From a virus: a DNA stretch of 31,455 nucleotides. Positions 6,480 through 14,163 of the stretch are shown here, piece after piece. The number at the start of each line of letters is the position of its first letter. Position 1 is the first letter of the stretch. The notes below the pieces were generated by a model. The model was given only the letters and a program-made list of their open reading frames with translations, searched no databases and was not told where the DNA came from. A program made the position numbers and the translations under genes. The DNA lies in IMG/VR virus record IMGVR_UViG_3300037882_003155, positions 1 through 31,455 of that record; one strand, 5' to 3'.

Positions 6480-9103
6480 GCCGCTTCCTTCATCATATAT
6501 GCCACCACCTCGGCCACGAGCTCGTCAGGGAGTTTCTTCCCCTGGAAATCGACCGGGATGATGTTGTTACCCTTCGGGTTGGCTTCGTCCAGTTCCCATT
6601 GCGAGAACACGGTGCCATCGTAGGGTTTGAAAGTCCGTCCGATTGAGACGGTGCAGTCGAGAGGGAGACGTTTGAAGATCTCGGGGTGCTCGGTCATGGC
6701 CTTGCGGAGCAGGGGGATGAAGATCATCACGACGTCCTTGTGGACCGAGTAGACCAGTTCATCGTGGACTGGCATCATAAAACGCACCCGGTTGCTGATC
6801 CCAGCTTCCTTACAGAGCTCAATACACCGGATGATGGACCGCTTGGCGATGGTCGAGCATGATCCCTGGATATATGCGTTGACGATCTGGTTGCGTGACC
6901 GGCTCTGCAGCCGGCGGATGCACAGATCGCCGAAGTTGATCATAGCCGGTGAGGTACTTAGCTCCGCGAATTTGCGGCGCATCTCAGTGGCCCACCAGTC
7001 GGTGGCTTCGTGGCGAACGTAGCGATGGCCGTCGGGCAGTTGGACAAAGCCCTGCTCACTACCAATTGCCTGCAGCCCGACACGCCACTCCTCGGCGACA
7101 GCGAAGCGGGTGCGGTATTGGTCAACCGCCTGCCACATCTCGTCATCGCTCCAACCAAGAACTCCTCCAACAGTTGATAGTGAACTGGAATACCAATAGT
7201 TGAAATTAGAACCCTTCCCTACCTTTGTTCTTGCCTGCTTAAAGAACTCATCTGGAGTCACTAAAGAACCAGTCGAGATGTCTTTAAGTATCCGGTTGTT
7301 TGGGTTCTCACCGTACTTAAACAACTTGAACTCGGCTTCAGTCAGACCCGGCAGGGTTTTGACCGCAAGGCAGTCGGCAGCAGCGCCGGAGTGAAGATCA
7401 CCGTAGGGGAGCTGGCCGAACACCTCAGCAAACCCGGGGTCGCCCGAGAACTCACCGATCTCGACCAGCTCGATCGAAGACCAATCGGCGGAGATCACCA
7501 GCTCATCCACTTCGTCGGCCTCGTAGAAGCCGCGGATGTAGGTGGACTCCCCTTGCTTGGCGAGCTGCATCCCGTTGGGGTCAGCCATCGCCATGCGCCG
7601 GGTTTCGAGCTTCGACGAGATCGTGGGGTAGACGCAGCCTGTGTCGGGGTCGACCAGCAACGTGTACGGCGTGAGGTAGAGCTTCATTCGGGTTTCGATG
7701 TCAGCCATCTTCTGCAGCCCAGCGAGCACAGCGACGTGCTGTTCTTTGCCCTCCTGCTTCTGGAACCGGAGCAACATCTTGCCCCGGGCATCGGCATCGC
7801 TGGCAACCTTGCCGTCGTGCTTGATGGGACGGTGGCCAAGCAGATCGTAGAGGATCGTCCGCATGCCGTAGTAGTGGGTCAGGTTGAGGACGTTCTTGGG
7901 CGGAGTAGCCCCGCTTTCCTTCAGCCAGGCATTGCCGATCGGGTTGGAGACCTGACAGCACTGGGTGTAATCGTCGTCGCTGTCGTCCGAATAGGCCCAC
8001 TCGGTGATCTGCTCACGCTTCTTCGCGCAGTGGGAGACATACCAGCTCTCGAGCTTTGCCAGAGCTGCGTTGGGTTCATCCTCGAATGGTAGGAGCGAGC
8101 GGATGTCCGCCTTGAACTGGCGAAGCGCCTTGGCAAACTCAATCCGTTCCAAGGCTTGGCGAACGAACACCTCTTTGTGATTGAGATGGATCCCACCGCG
8201 CCAGCAGTCGGCATACACCTGAACCATTGGCAGTTCTTGCTTGATGAAACACACCAAAGCTGCCGGGTTCTCCTGGAGCATCCTGTTCTTGAGGTACCCG
8301 TAGAGCCGCACAGCCCAGTAGGCATCGTCTGCGCCGTAGTCGACAACCTGAGCGCCGGTCAGCTCGCCCATGTGCTTAGCGCCGTGAGCGGCGAGTGTCT
8401 CGTCGAAGGAGGCCATCTTCACGCCGAAGATGTTCTGGACCAGTTTCTTCAGGCCGTAGCCAGGGGCGATCGAGAGGGCGTAGCCCCGATAACTATGGGT
8501 GGCCTTGCTGGTCTTCGAGATGAATTGTCCCAGAACCTCAGCCTGATCCTGCGAGAGGCTTCGCCCCTTGGTGGTCACGTCGTAGTTGGCAAACGACTTG
8601 AGCACCACCGGGGCGAGCTTGTTGAAATCTGCCAGCGGGGTGCTTCGGAACACGTCACGGTCGAACTGCATCGGGCCGAACGCCGAGACTGCCATCTGCA
8701 TCGAGCAGAGGACGTTTTTCAGTTCCACTCCAAGGCATTGAAAAAACATCACTAATTCAAACGGAGCATTGTGAGCGACGACGATCGCCTTGGGGCTGAC
8801 CCATGACAACACCTCGAGCGCGTCCTGCATGCTGAGCGTGTTGTCGTTGTCGGCGTGGGCGAGGTTGAGGTAGTAGCTGTATTCAGAGCCCTCGACGTGG
8901 AGGGAGTAGCCAGTCATCACCGTGCGGCGGTGGTCGAACACCAATTTCTTTTTGGTATTAATAGCGTTGAGACCAGGGTGTCGCTGGGAATCTTGAGTTT
9001 CGCAATCGAGACCAACCACGGTGCCAGTCTCGAGTTGGGTCTTCAGGCGAGCGAGGGTATCGGCATCAGTGTGTCGATCAATCAGGATGGATATTGTGGA
9101 CAT
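6476..9103 (-). CDS. Family A DNA polymerase with 3'-5' proofreading domain
   Basis: An 875-residue replicative polymerase. Exo motifs: Asp33-x-Glu35, Exo II H-N-A-P-F-E-L-V-M-F (111-120), Exo III Tyr256-x3-Asp260. Polymerase motif A has Asp540 and Glu545 (D-W-S-S-I-E-L), motif B Lys630...Phe634, motif C V-H-D-E at 779-782. It has no 5'-3' exonuclease domain, which is a separate gene upstream. Against the usual D-Y-S-Q-I-E-L-R, motif A has Ser for Gln and Val for Arg. After Phe634 the common G-x-x-Y-G is N-Y-W-Y-S. There is no clear Shine-Dalgarno before the ATG, and a short open frame overlapping the start by 26 nt may drive translation. The segment coding for motif B is unusually AT-rich. 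Confidence 0.96.
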   Translation of the reverse strand: MSTISILIDRHTDADTLARLKTQLETGTVVGLDCETQDSQRHPGLNAINTKKKLVFDHRRTVMTGYSLHVEGSEYSYYLNLAHADNDNTLSMQDALEVLSWVSPKAIVVAHNAPFELVMFFQCLGVELKNVLCSMQMAVSAFGPMQFDRDVFRSTPLADFNKLAPVVLKSFANYDVTTKGRSLSQDQAEVLGQFISKTSKATHSYRGYALSIAPGYGLKKLVQNIFGVKMASFDETLAAHGAKHMGELTGAQVVDYGADDAYWAVRLYGYLKNRMLQENPAALVCFIKQELPMVQVYADCWRGGIHLNHKEVFVRQALERIEFAKALRQFKADIRSLLPFEDEPNAALAKLESWYVSHCAKKREQITEWAYSDDSDDDYTQCCQVSNPIGNAWLKESGATPPKNVLNLTHYYGMRTILYDLLGHRPIKHDGKVASDADARGKMLLRFQKQEGKEQHVAVLAGLQKMADIETRMKLYLTPYTLLVDPDTGCVYPTISSKLETRRMAMADPNGMQLAKQGESTYIRGFYEADEVDELVISADWSSIELVEIGEFSGDPGFAEVFGQLPYGDLHSGAAADCLAVKTLPGLTEAEFKLFKYGENPNNRILKDISTGSLVTPDEFFKQARTKVGKGSNFNYWYSSSLSTVGGVLGWSDDEMWQAVDQYRTRFAVAEEWRVGLQAIGSEQGFVQLPDGHRYVRHEATDWWATEMRRKFAELSTSPAMINFGDLCIRRLQSRSRNQIVNAYIQGSCSTIAKRSIIRCIELCKEAGISNRVRFMMPVHDELVYSVHKDVVMIFIPLLRKAMTEHPEIFKRLPLDCTVSIGRTFKPYDGTVFSQWELDEANPKGNNIIPVDFQGKKLPDELVAEVVAYMMKEAA

Positions 9104-9284
9104 TTTTGGTGATCGCCCGATCTACTTGGTGGTTGGCTATGTCGAGGAGGGTCTCCACTGGTTGGCCAGTATGTTTGGCCACTTGGAGGATCGCGAACGC
9201 ATAGGTGTTGACGACTTCATCAATCAGGTCATTCGGAGTGAGGCCGTAGGCGGTCTCCTCGGCGATGACGGCAATGAGATTCAG
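9078..9284 (-). CDS. Small gene (68 aa) with probable CTG start, ahead of the DNA polymerase
   Basis: The stretch between the flap exonuclease and the polymerase is open in one frame from about 9296 to the TGA at 9080-9078, yet has no ATG, GTG or TTG. A CTG at 9284-9282 sits 8 nt after an AAAGG Shine-Dalgarno-like stretch, and an ATT at 9275 is the alternative. The product would be a helical protein (L-T-P-N-D-L-I-D-E-V-V-N-T-Y-A-F-A, then G-Q-P-V-E-T-L-L-D-I-A-N). Its codon choice is like the neighbours. It overlaps the polymerase start by 26 nt and the exonuclease end by 4 nt, so it fills an otherwise exceptional gap. No family recognised. Confidence 0.55.
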   Translation of the reverse strand: MNLIAVIAEETAYGLTPNDLIDEVVNTYAFAILQVAKHTGQPVETLLDIANHQVDRAITKNVHNIHPD

Positions 9285-10063
9285 AGAAAGTACCTTTCAA
9301 GCAGGGCAGTGGCTTTGGCGCGGTCGGGCACTCCGATGATCATCCCCTTGCGGAGGTCCTCGGTGGGGACCTCGAACATGTGAGTGATCAGCAGGTAGTT
9401 GCGCAGCAGTTGAAGATTGTCGGTGTCCTGCACGAATGCTTGGACCTTGGGTGTAAGGGGGACGCCGTTGAAGGCGGAGGGGTCGAGATTACGGATGCCG
9501 TCTTCGACACAGGCGAGGTGCGGCTGGATCAGATCCCAGGCCTTGGGGCCGAAGCCGGGGATGCCCGGGATTCGATCCGAGCTATCACCCTGAAGGGCTT
9601 TGTAAAGTGGGAGCCAGCGTGGGGGGCAGGGCCGGTTCTGGATGCCCTCGATGGTGATGTTGGGGTTGGCTTCGAGCTGCGCATAATCAAGATCATTACT
9701 CAACGCGACCACAGCCCGGCCCTTGGCCGCGTAGTAGCGCGCCATGGTAGCTACCACGTCGTCGGCCTCCCAACCCTCACAGTCGAACTGGATCGCCCTG
9801 GAGTGTGTTAGCAGCTCCCGGAACATCCTGATCTGCGAGAAGTGGTCCTCGCTCATCGGCTCACGGCCCACCTTGTAGCCAGGGAACACGTCCTTACGGC
9901 GCTGGTTGTGACCCTTACCGTCCCACACCCAGATGATTGTGTCAGGGGAGACCTCAATCGCCTCGTAGGTCTGGCGCAGGTTAAGGCGCTTTGCTTGGCC
10001 AAGCTGAGGCTTGGTCATGGCGCGGAGCCTGCAATTGTTTCCGTCATACAGATAAACTGTCAT
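9281..10063 (-). CDS. 5'-3' exonuclease / flap endonuclease (FEN/T4 RNase H-like)
   Basis: A 260-residue nuclease that removes RNA primers and 5' flaps, the activity missing from the separate polymerase. The metal ligands are in the expected blocks: D-G-N-N near residue 7, W-D-G-K, E-A-D-D-V-V-A-T (about 98-105), S-N-D-L-D-Y. The helix-3-turn-helix is clear in G-D-S-S-D-R-I-P-G-I-P-G-F-G-P-K (about 159-174). It starts by ATGA overlap with the small membrane gene upstream. Confidence 0.93.
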   Translation of the reverse strand: MTVYLYDGNNCRLRAMTKPQLGQAKRLNLRQTYEAIEVSPDTIIWVWDGKGHNQRRKDVFPGYKVGREPMSEDHFSQIRMFRELLTHSRAIQFDCEGWEADDVVATMARYYAAKGRAVVALSNDLDYAQLEANPNITIEGIQNRPCPPRWLPLYKALQGDSSDRIPGIPGFGPKAWDLIQPHLACVEDGIRNLDPSAFNGVPLTPKVQAFVQDTDNLQLLRNYLLITHMFEVPTEDLRKGMIIGVPDRAKATALLERYFL

Positions 10064-10251
10064 GCCCCGAACACCACTTCGAGACCGAAGTAGACCATCC
10101 AGACGAAGCAGATAGCGAGGGCCGAGACAGGCACTGTGAACAGCGCGGTAAAATTATAATCCCCGCTGTAATTTTGCGACTGACACCACCAGATGGAGGC
10201 CAGCGAGAGGAGGGTTGGAACAATCCAAAGGCCAATTGTTAGGTTCACCAC
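10060..10251 (-). CDS. Small two-TM membrane protein
   Basis: About 63 residues with two hydrophobic segments (about 4-23 and 36-60). The first two codons are both GTG. The second gives a GTGA overlap with the stop of the metallophosphoesterase gene and may be the true start (10248). No family recognised. Such tiny membrane proteins recur through this operon (also 6128-5940 and 30273-30139). Confidence 0.6.
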   Translation of the reverse strand: MVNLTIGLWIVPTLLSLASIWWCQSQNYSGDYNFTALFTVPVSALAICFVWMVYFGLEVVFGA

Positions 10252-10973
10252 GACACCTCCACAGTTTTGGGTTTCCAGCCCACGACTTCGCCAGGGTAGC
10301 CCCGAGGGTTGGAGACAACCCGCACGCCGTGAACCACCTTGTCAGCCGGAGCGTGGCTGTGGCCATGACACCAGACCAAGATCTTGTCCGAAAAACGTGT
10401 CATGACTTCGGACATGTGGGGGTTCCAATACCACTCGTTCGAGAAGTGACCCTCGTACTCGGGGTTGAGGGTCTCTTGGCAGGGGGCAGTGTGGGTGACC
10501 ACGATGGAGGGGCCGTCATGGTCTCGGATCCGATTCCGAATGCCCTGGGCGTGCCTGATGGCAAGCGCACTAGCTTGTTCACCCGAGAGCAGGGTGTTGT
10601 GGTGCTCGTTCATGTAACCCGCCCACACGTTCTCGTTCCGGACGTTATACCACCCGTTGAACCCGATGACCTGGACGTTGCCGGGTAGGATCCGGGAGTG
10701 AGCTTGGTCGAGCGCCTCAAAGAACGACGCCTCAGTCTCTGGCTGAAACCGGCCCTGCGACCTATTGGCGTAGTGCTCGTGGTTCCCGTCTACGGCGAAG
10801 ACCTGATGACCCTTATTCTTCAGTTTGTTGAGGAATTTCAGACCCCCAAGGCCATTGGAGGTGTCCCCGGCGACGACGACAAAGTCCTCGAGCAGGTCGT
10901 AGGGGGTCTTATCCTGGGGGAAGTCGACGTGCATGTCGCTGATGAGCGAGAATTTCAATCTAGATTGGGACAT
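10245..10973 (-). CDS. Calcineurin-like metallophosphoesterase
   Basis: A 242-residue phosphoesterase with S-D-M-H-x-D, G-D-T-S-N, G-N-H-E-H-Y, a T-H-T-A-P segment and G-H-S-H-A-P in order, i.e. the complete two-metal site. It belongs to the YkuE/Icc-like small phosphoesterases (phosphodiester or pyrophosphate substrates) and not to the SbcD group, so it is distinct from the gene at 4526-3576. The ATG at 10973 is preferred: it lies inside the last codons of the DnaA-like gene. The longer reading from 11060 would be an unlikely Ser/Arg-rich extension in an overlapping frame. Confidence 0.85.
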   Translation of the reverse strand: MSQSRLKFSLISDMHVDFPQDKTPYDLLEDFVVVAGDTSNGLGGLKFLNKLKNKGHQVFAVDGNHEHYANRSQGRFQPETEASFFEALDQAHSRILPGNVQVIGFNGWYNVRNENVWAGYMNEHHNTLLSGEQASALAIRHAQGIRNRIRDHDGPSIVVTHTAPCQETLNPEYEGHFSNEWYWNPHMSEVMTRFSDKILVWCHGHSHAPADKVVHGVRVVSNPRGYPGEVVGWKPKTVEVSW

Positions 10974-11265
10974 CCCCGAAGAGCTCCGTCTCGAGTTGTT
11001 GAACAGCGGCGTGGAAGAGGGGGCTCGTCCGATAAAGACCATTGGCCTCTCGGATGGCATGGATGATCGAGGACTTATCCTTGTTCAGGAAGTCAGCGAT
11101 CTTTTGCTTCCCCCATCCCAAATGAAGGTGGAGCACATATGACAACGCCCAACGTGCTAGTGTCACGTTGGGCGCTCTCGTTTTGCTGTACAGGTCTCCG
11201 GGGGTATCAACCCCGAAGAACCTGCAAGCACTCAGCAGGAGCAGATCTCCCACATGAGGGGTCAT
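10960..11265 (-). CDS. DnaA domain-IV-like DNA-binding protein
   Basis: A 101-residue protein whose middle (about 30-72) matches the DNA-binding domain of DnaA: R-x-P-x-V-x-L-A-R-W-A-L-S-Y-V-L, then an I-A-D-F-L-N-K-D-K-S-S-I-I-H-A-I recognition helix comparable to the G-x-x-D-H-[ST]-T-V-I-H-A signature. It has no ATPase domain. It may bind DnaA-box-like sites at the phage origin or act as a transcription regulator. It begins with a TAATG overlap on the preceding gene and contains a perfect 11-bp hairpin in its coding sequence (11146-11174). Confidence 0.72.
   Translation of the reverse strand: MTPHVGDLLLLSACRFFGVDTPGDLYSKTRAPNVTLARWALSYVLHLHLGWGKQKIADFLNKDKSSIIHAIREANGLYRTSPLFHAAVQQLETELFGDVPI
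11146..11174 (-). repeat. 11-bp perfect inverted repeat inside the DnaA-like gene
   Basis: CGCCCAACGTG (11146-11156) and CACGTTGGGCG (11164-11174) are exact reverse complements with a 7-nt spacer. They lie in the codons before and into the DNA-binding helices. Such a strong structure within coding sequence is unusual and could be a protein-binding site, an origin element or an RNA stem. Confidence 0.65.
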
Positions 11266-11957
11266 TAGTCGTCAAGGACTGCGATCAACTCAAAGGCAAT
11301 CACACCCCAGGTGTTGCCGTTGGTGTTGGTACGCTCCTTGTTCACGCACTTCACATGCACCCGGCCTTCGACGGTCAGGTTCGGATCGATCTTTGCCAAC
11401 GTCTTCAGGAGCTTGTTGAACTCCTTCACACCGGTTGGCGAGGGGGTCAAACCGACCAGGGTGCCAGCGTCGAACGTCAGAGTGGACTTGGGGTCCTTGA
11501 CATCCACCGACAGCTCCATCGGGATTTCGACGGTATCGGTCGGGCCACGGTTCTTGGAACCGGCACGGCGTGAAAGCCGTGCGAGTTCAAGCTGGTAGTT
11601 ACCACCGCCCTGGGCGGTGACACCGTCGTAGCTCTTCACGAACGTGGTGTTACCACCCAGTTCCGAGGAGAACGACGAGATCGCGATCACTTCGGACATG
11701 TCGATGATCGCCTCGAAATCATCGAGGTATCCCTTCATATCCTTCGAGATCTTGCAGCCTGCCTTGTCGGGGTAGACGTACTCGTCGACGGTGATGCCGG
11801 CGTTGTCGAGCATGTTCTGGATCGAGGGGCGCGCTGCCGGAGGGGCAGCCTGCTGATATTGGGTGGGGAGGTTGTCGACGGCTGCGTCGATCACAGCGGG
11901 GGAGAAGTTGGCGGCAGCTTTAGCGGCCTGGGTCATTACACTGTCGAGAGTGTCCAT
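11265..11957 (-). CDS. Conserved-looking 230-residue protein, possible ssDNA-binding protein
   Basis: It has an Ala/Pro/Gln-rich N-terminus (to about residue 45) and a compact, beta-rich C-terminal part with T-W-G-V-I-A-F-E-L near the end and a run of acidic residues at the tail. Many phage single-stranded DNA-binding proteins have an acidic C-terminus and sit between helicase and polymerase genes, as here. No sequence signature proves it, and it could be another replication accessory. A 100-nt gap with a hairpin separates it from the helicase gene. A 7-bp hairpin (11563-11582) lies within the gene. Confidence 0.6.
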   Translation of the reverse strand: MDTLDSVMTQAAKAAANFSPAVIDAAVDNLPTQYQQAAPPAARPSIQNMLDNAGITVDEYVYPDKAGCKISKDMKGYLDDFEAIIDMSEVIAISSFSSELGGNTTFVKSYDGVTAQGGGNYQLELARLSRRAGSKNRGPTDTVEIPMELSVDVKDPKSTLTFDAGTLVGLTPSPTGVKEFNKLLKTLAKIDPNLTVEGRVHVKCVNKERTNTNGNTWGVIAFELIAVLDD

Positions 11958-12039
11958 AGAAATAATCTTTCATGTTCATGATTGTGGTTGGGAGGATTGG
12001 GGTAGGCGGGGGCTACGAAGATTGCAGCTATATACGAAG

Positions 12040-12056
12040 AAGTCCTGGGGGGACTT
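12040..12056 (-). terminator. Stop-codon hairpin, AAGTCC[T/C]GGGGGGACTT type
   Basis: A 17-nt perfect hairpin (6-bp stem AAGTCC/GGACTT, G-rich 5-nt loop on the plus strand) begins 2 nt after the helicase stop on the minus strand. The same 17-mer with one loop base changed lies at 30124-30140, again at a stop codon. No U tract follows, so it may be a weak terminator or an mRNA 3'-end protector. The rest of the 100-nt gap (11958-12057) shows no gene. Confidence 0.55.
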
Positions 12057-12057
12057 A

Positions 12058-13701
12058 TTACGCAACTTCAAGCATACGACGGGTGGGATCAACCTTGCGT
12101 GCTTCTTCTGACTTCATTTTCACGATGTCATACATGCGCTGGTCGATGGAGTCCTCGTATTGGAGGAACGTAACTCGCAAGGGGGTCGTCCGGGTGCCGC
12201 GGCTGGCCCGGCGATACGCCTGGAGGATGTTGACGTCCTTGTAGTCGATCGAGGCGAACACGACGTGGTCTGCCTTTTGCCAGTTGTAGCCGACGGCCAC
12301 TGTGGGTCCGGAGCCGACGATGGCGTCGAGCTGACCAGCCCTGATGGATTTGTCGATTTCGTCGCGTTTACTCGTGAGGACGTCGGCATTGATCAGGCCA
12401 ACGCGGAGTCCGCAATCCTGCAGGAGTTTCTGCAGGCGGCGTTGCTCAGGTTGGAGGGCAGCAAAGACCAACAGGGGGCGCCCTTCGGTGGCGTAGCCAG
12501 CGATGAGCTTGTCCTTGCTGGTTGTCTCACCACGGGCGATGCCCATGGTCTCGGGGTGCGCCATGATCTGGCGCGCTCGGATCTGGTTAACTCCTGGTAG
12601 GGAGCCATCCAGAACACTCATGTCCTCCAGCTCGAGCATCGCGAGCTGGTGGAATTCGTCGTATTTTTCCCGGCACTTCGGTCCCATCGGGACCACCTTG
12701 GTGAAGAACTGAACCGGCTCGGGGCCGTAGACCTCCTCGAAGGTGTGACGGACGGTGTGTCGGGCGAGGATCTTGCTGATTTTGTCGTGGTTTTTCCAGG
12801 ACTTGACCTTGCCGTAGTCGTCGATGAAGTCAGCGTGTTCGTCGATGAACCCGCCATACGAGCCGTAATAGTTGGGCTCGATGACGTGGATCGCGGGGAA
12901 TGAACTGTCCAACTTGCCGTCGATCAGCGTGCCAGTCATGCCGCACATCGCCGAGCAGTGCTTCATGATCTTGTAGAGGCTCTTGGTCTGCCCGCTCTCG
13001 GGGCCTCCGTAGCCCAGGTGCCACTCGTCAACGAGCAGCAGGTCGGCGTCGGGGAACTTCTCGATCAGCGCGTCGGCGTTGTTGCGCATAAAGGCGAAGG
13101 TGAACAGCAGCACCTGAACGCCGCGCTGGTGCGCGTCGGCGATCAGATCCTTGACCGTTTCCTCCTCGTCGATCTGAACGAATTGGGGCTTGTCATCGGG
13201 GCCGAGAATGGGGTGGACGAAGGTGGCGTTTTCCGGGGGGCTCGACAGAACTGTGTTAGAGCCGAGAGTGGCCCAGCCGGGGCCTTGCTCAGGAGAGAGG
13301 GGGGCCGAGTAGACGTAGGTACCCTCAGGCAGCTCTCGGTGGTGGGTATCGGTGCCATCGCCGAGGCGGACGCGCATCGAGCGGGTCGTCTTGATCCGGA
13401 CCATTGTCGGGCCGGTCCAGTTGCGGGTCAGGGGAGCAAAATCGCTCTCAAGGATCTCGATCTGATCAGGGGTGAAGTTGGTGAACAGGGCGAACTCGTC
13501 CTTGTTCTTCTCGAGCAGGGATTTGGGGTTCGCCCAGAGGGTGCGTTTGTTGAGCCTCGTCGAGTAGTAATACGAGAGGACGCACACGACCGGAGTTTTT
13601 CCGCATGCCGGGTCTGAAAGGTTGAGCGACTTGGGGTTCGCTATGTGGAACCCCAAGTCGCCAACCTGCACTGGTCGTAGTTGGAAGGGGGGTTCAACCA
13701 C
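12058..13701 (-). CDS. SF2 DNA helicase, SNF2-like
   Basis: A 547-residue helicase. Walker A is S-D-P-A-C-G-K-T (Lys35-Thr36, with Cys in place of the usual Gly before GKT), motif II D-E-W-H at 225-228, motif III G-M-T-G-T, and motif VI Q-A-Y-R-R-A-S-R-G-T-R near 494. A long insertion of about 100 residues lies between motifs I and II. The D-E-x-H box and the motif VI form place it in the Rad54/SNF2-related phage helicases that remodel or unwind DNA in replication and recombination. It starts at GTG, overlapping the membrane protein upstream by 8 nt, and its first codons carry a 14-bp perfect hairpin. Confidence 0.88.
   Translation of the reverse strand: MVEPPFQLRPVQVGDLGFHIANPKSLNLSDPACGKTPVVCVLSYYYSTRLNKRTLWANPKSLLEKNKDEFALFTNFTPDQIEILESDFAPLTRNWTGPTMVRIKTTRSMRVRLGDGTDTHHRELPEGTYVYSAPLSPEQGPGWATLGSNTVLSSPPENATFVHPILGPDDKPQFVQIDEEETVKDLIADAHQRGVQVLLFTFAFMRNNADALIEKFPDADLLLVDEWHLGYGGPESGQTKSLYKIMKHCSAMCGMTGTLIDGKLDSSFPAIHVIEPNYYGSYGGFIDEHADFIDDYGKVKSWKNHDKISKILARHTVRHTFEEVYGPEPVQFFTKVVPMGPKCREKYDEFHQLAMLELEDMSVLDGSLPGVNQIRARQIMAHPETMGIARGETTSKDKLIAGYATEGRPLLVFAALQPEQRRLQKLLQDCGLRVGLINADVLTSKRDEIDKSIRAGQLDAIVGSGPTVAVGYNWQKADHVVFASIDYKDVNILQAYRRASRGTRTTPLRVTFLQYEDSIDQRMYDIVKMKSEEARKVDPTRRMLEVA
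13626..13661 (-). promoter_or_regulatory. 14-bp perfect hairpin in the start region of the helicase gene
   Basis: GCGACTTGGGGTTC and GAACCCCAAGTCGC are exact reverse complements separated by 8 nt. They cover codons about 14-25 of the helicase gene. It is the longest perfect stem noticed in the window. An RNA stem so close to the start could pause ribosomes, be cut by RNase III, or mark a primosome or replication signal. Confidence 0.7.
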
Positions 13702-14161
13702 TGAAGTGTCGCGCCGTTATCTTGTTGTAGATCCCGACGAGGTGGGGACCGATCACGTCAGCCAGGTTGGTCAACGCGACCAGCACATAGTTGAGGATCG
13801 AAGCCGGCCACCACATGACCCAGTTGGTGATCCGACCCTTGAACACGCTTGGGCGGGGCGGGATCGTGTGTATATAGAAGGCGTTAACCACAGCCTCCTT
13901 ACCGCCCTCGCGGAAGACCTTGCCGACCTTGGCCATGAACGAATTCCAGCGGATCAGGCTGTAACCGAGGCCGAGGAGGAAATACGCGCCAACGATCACG
14001 AAGATCGTGCCGAGCGAGGGGAAGCCGGGGATGAACCCGAGGAAGTAGAGGCCCGTCACGGCTACGACGGAGATGCCGAGGTTGGGCCAGCCGGTGTCGG
14101 CATCGCCGAAGACCACGAGCAGGAGCGCCCAGACGATGAAGAGGGGGAGAACAAAGTCCAT
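13694..14161 (-). CDS. Integral membrane protein of unknown function
   Basis: 155 residues with hydrophobic segments at about 4-19, 28-43, 48-70 and 117-135, and a basic stretch between the third and fourth. It lies between MazG and helicase genes, 2 nt after the MazG stop. No family recognised. Confidence 0.7.
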   Translation of the reverse strand: MDFVLPLFIVWALLLVVFGDADTGWPNLGISVVAVTGLYFLGFIPGFPSLGTIFVIVGAYFLLGLGYSLIRWNSFMAKVGKVFREGGKEAVVNAFYIHTIPPRPSVFKGRITNWVMWWPASILNYVLVALTNLADVIGPHLVGIYNKITARHFSG

Positions 14162-14163
14162 GA

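Noticed and set aside
6476-9103. An intein or intron inside the polymerase
   Set aside because: All exo and pol motifs are continuous with normal spacing. Only an AT-rich tract remains, reported as a possible scar.
12958-13617. 219-residue plus-strand frame inside the helicase gene
   Set aside because: Antisense shadow of an SF2 helicase with intact motifs.
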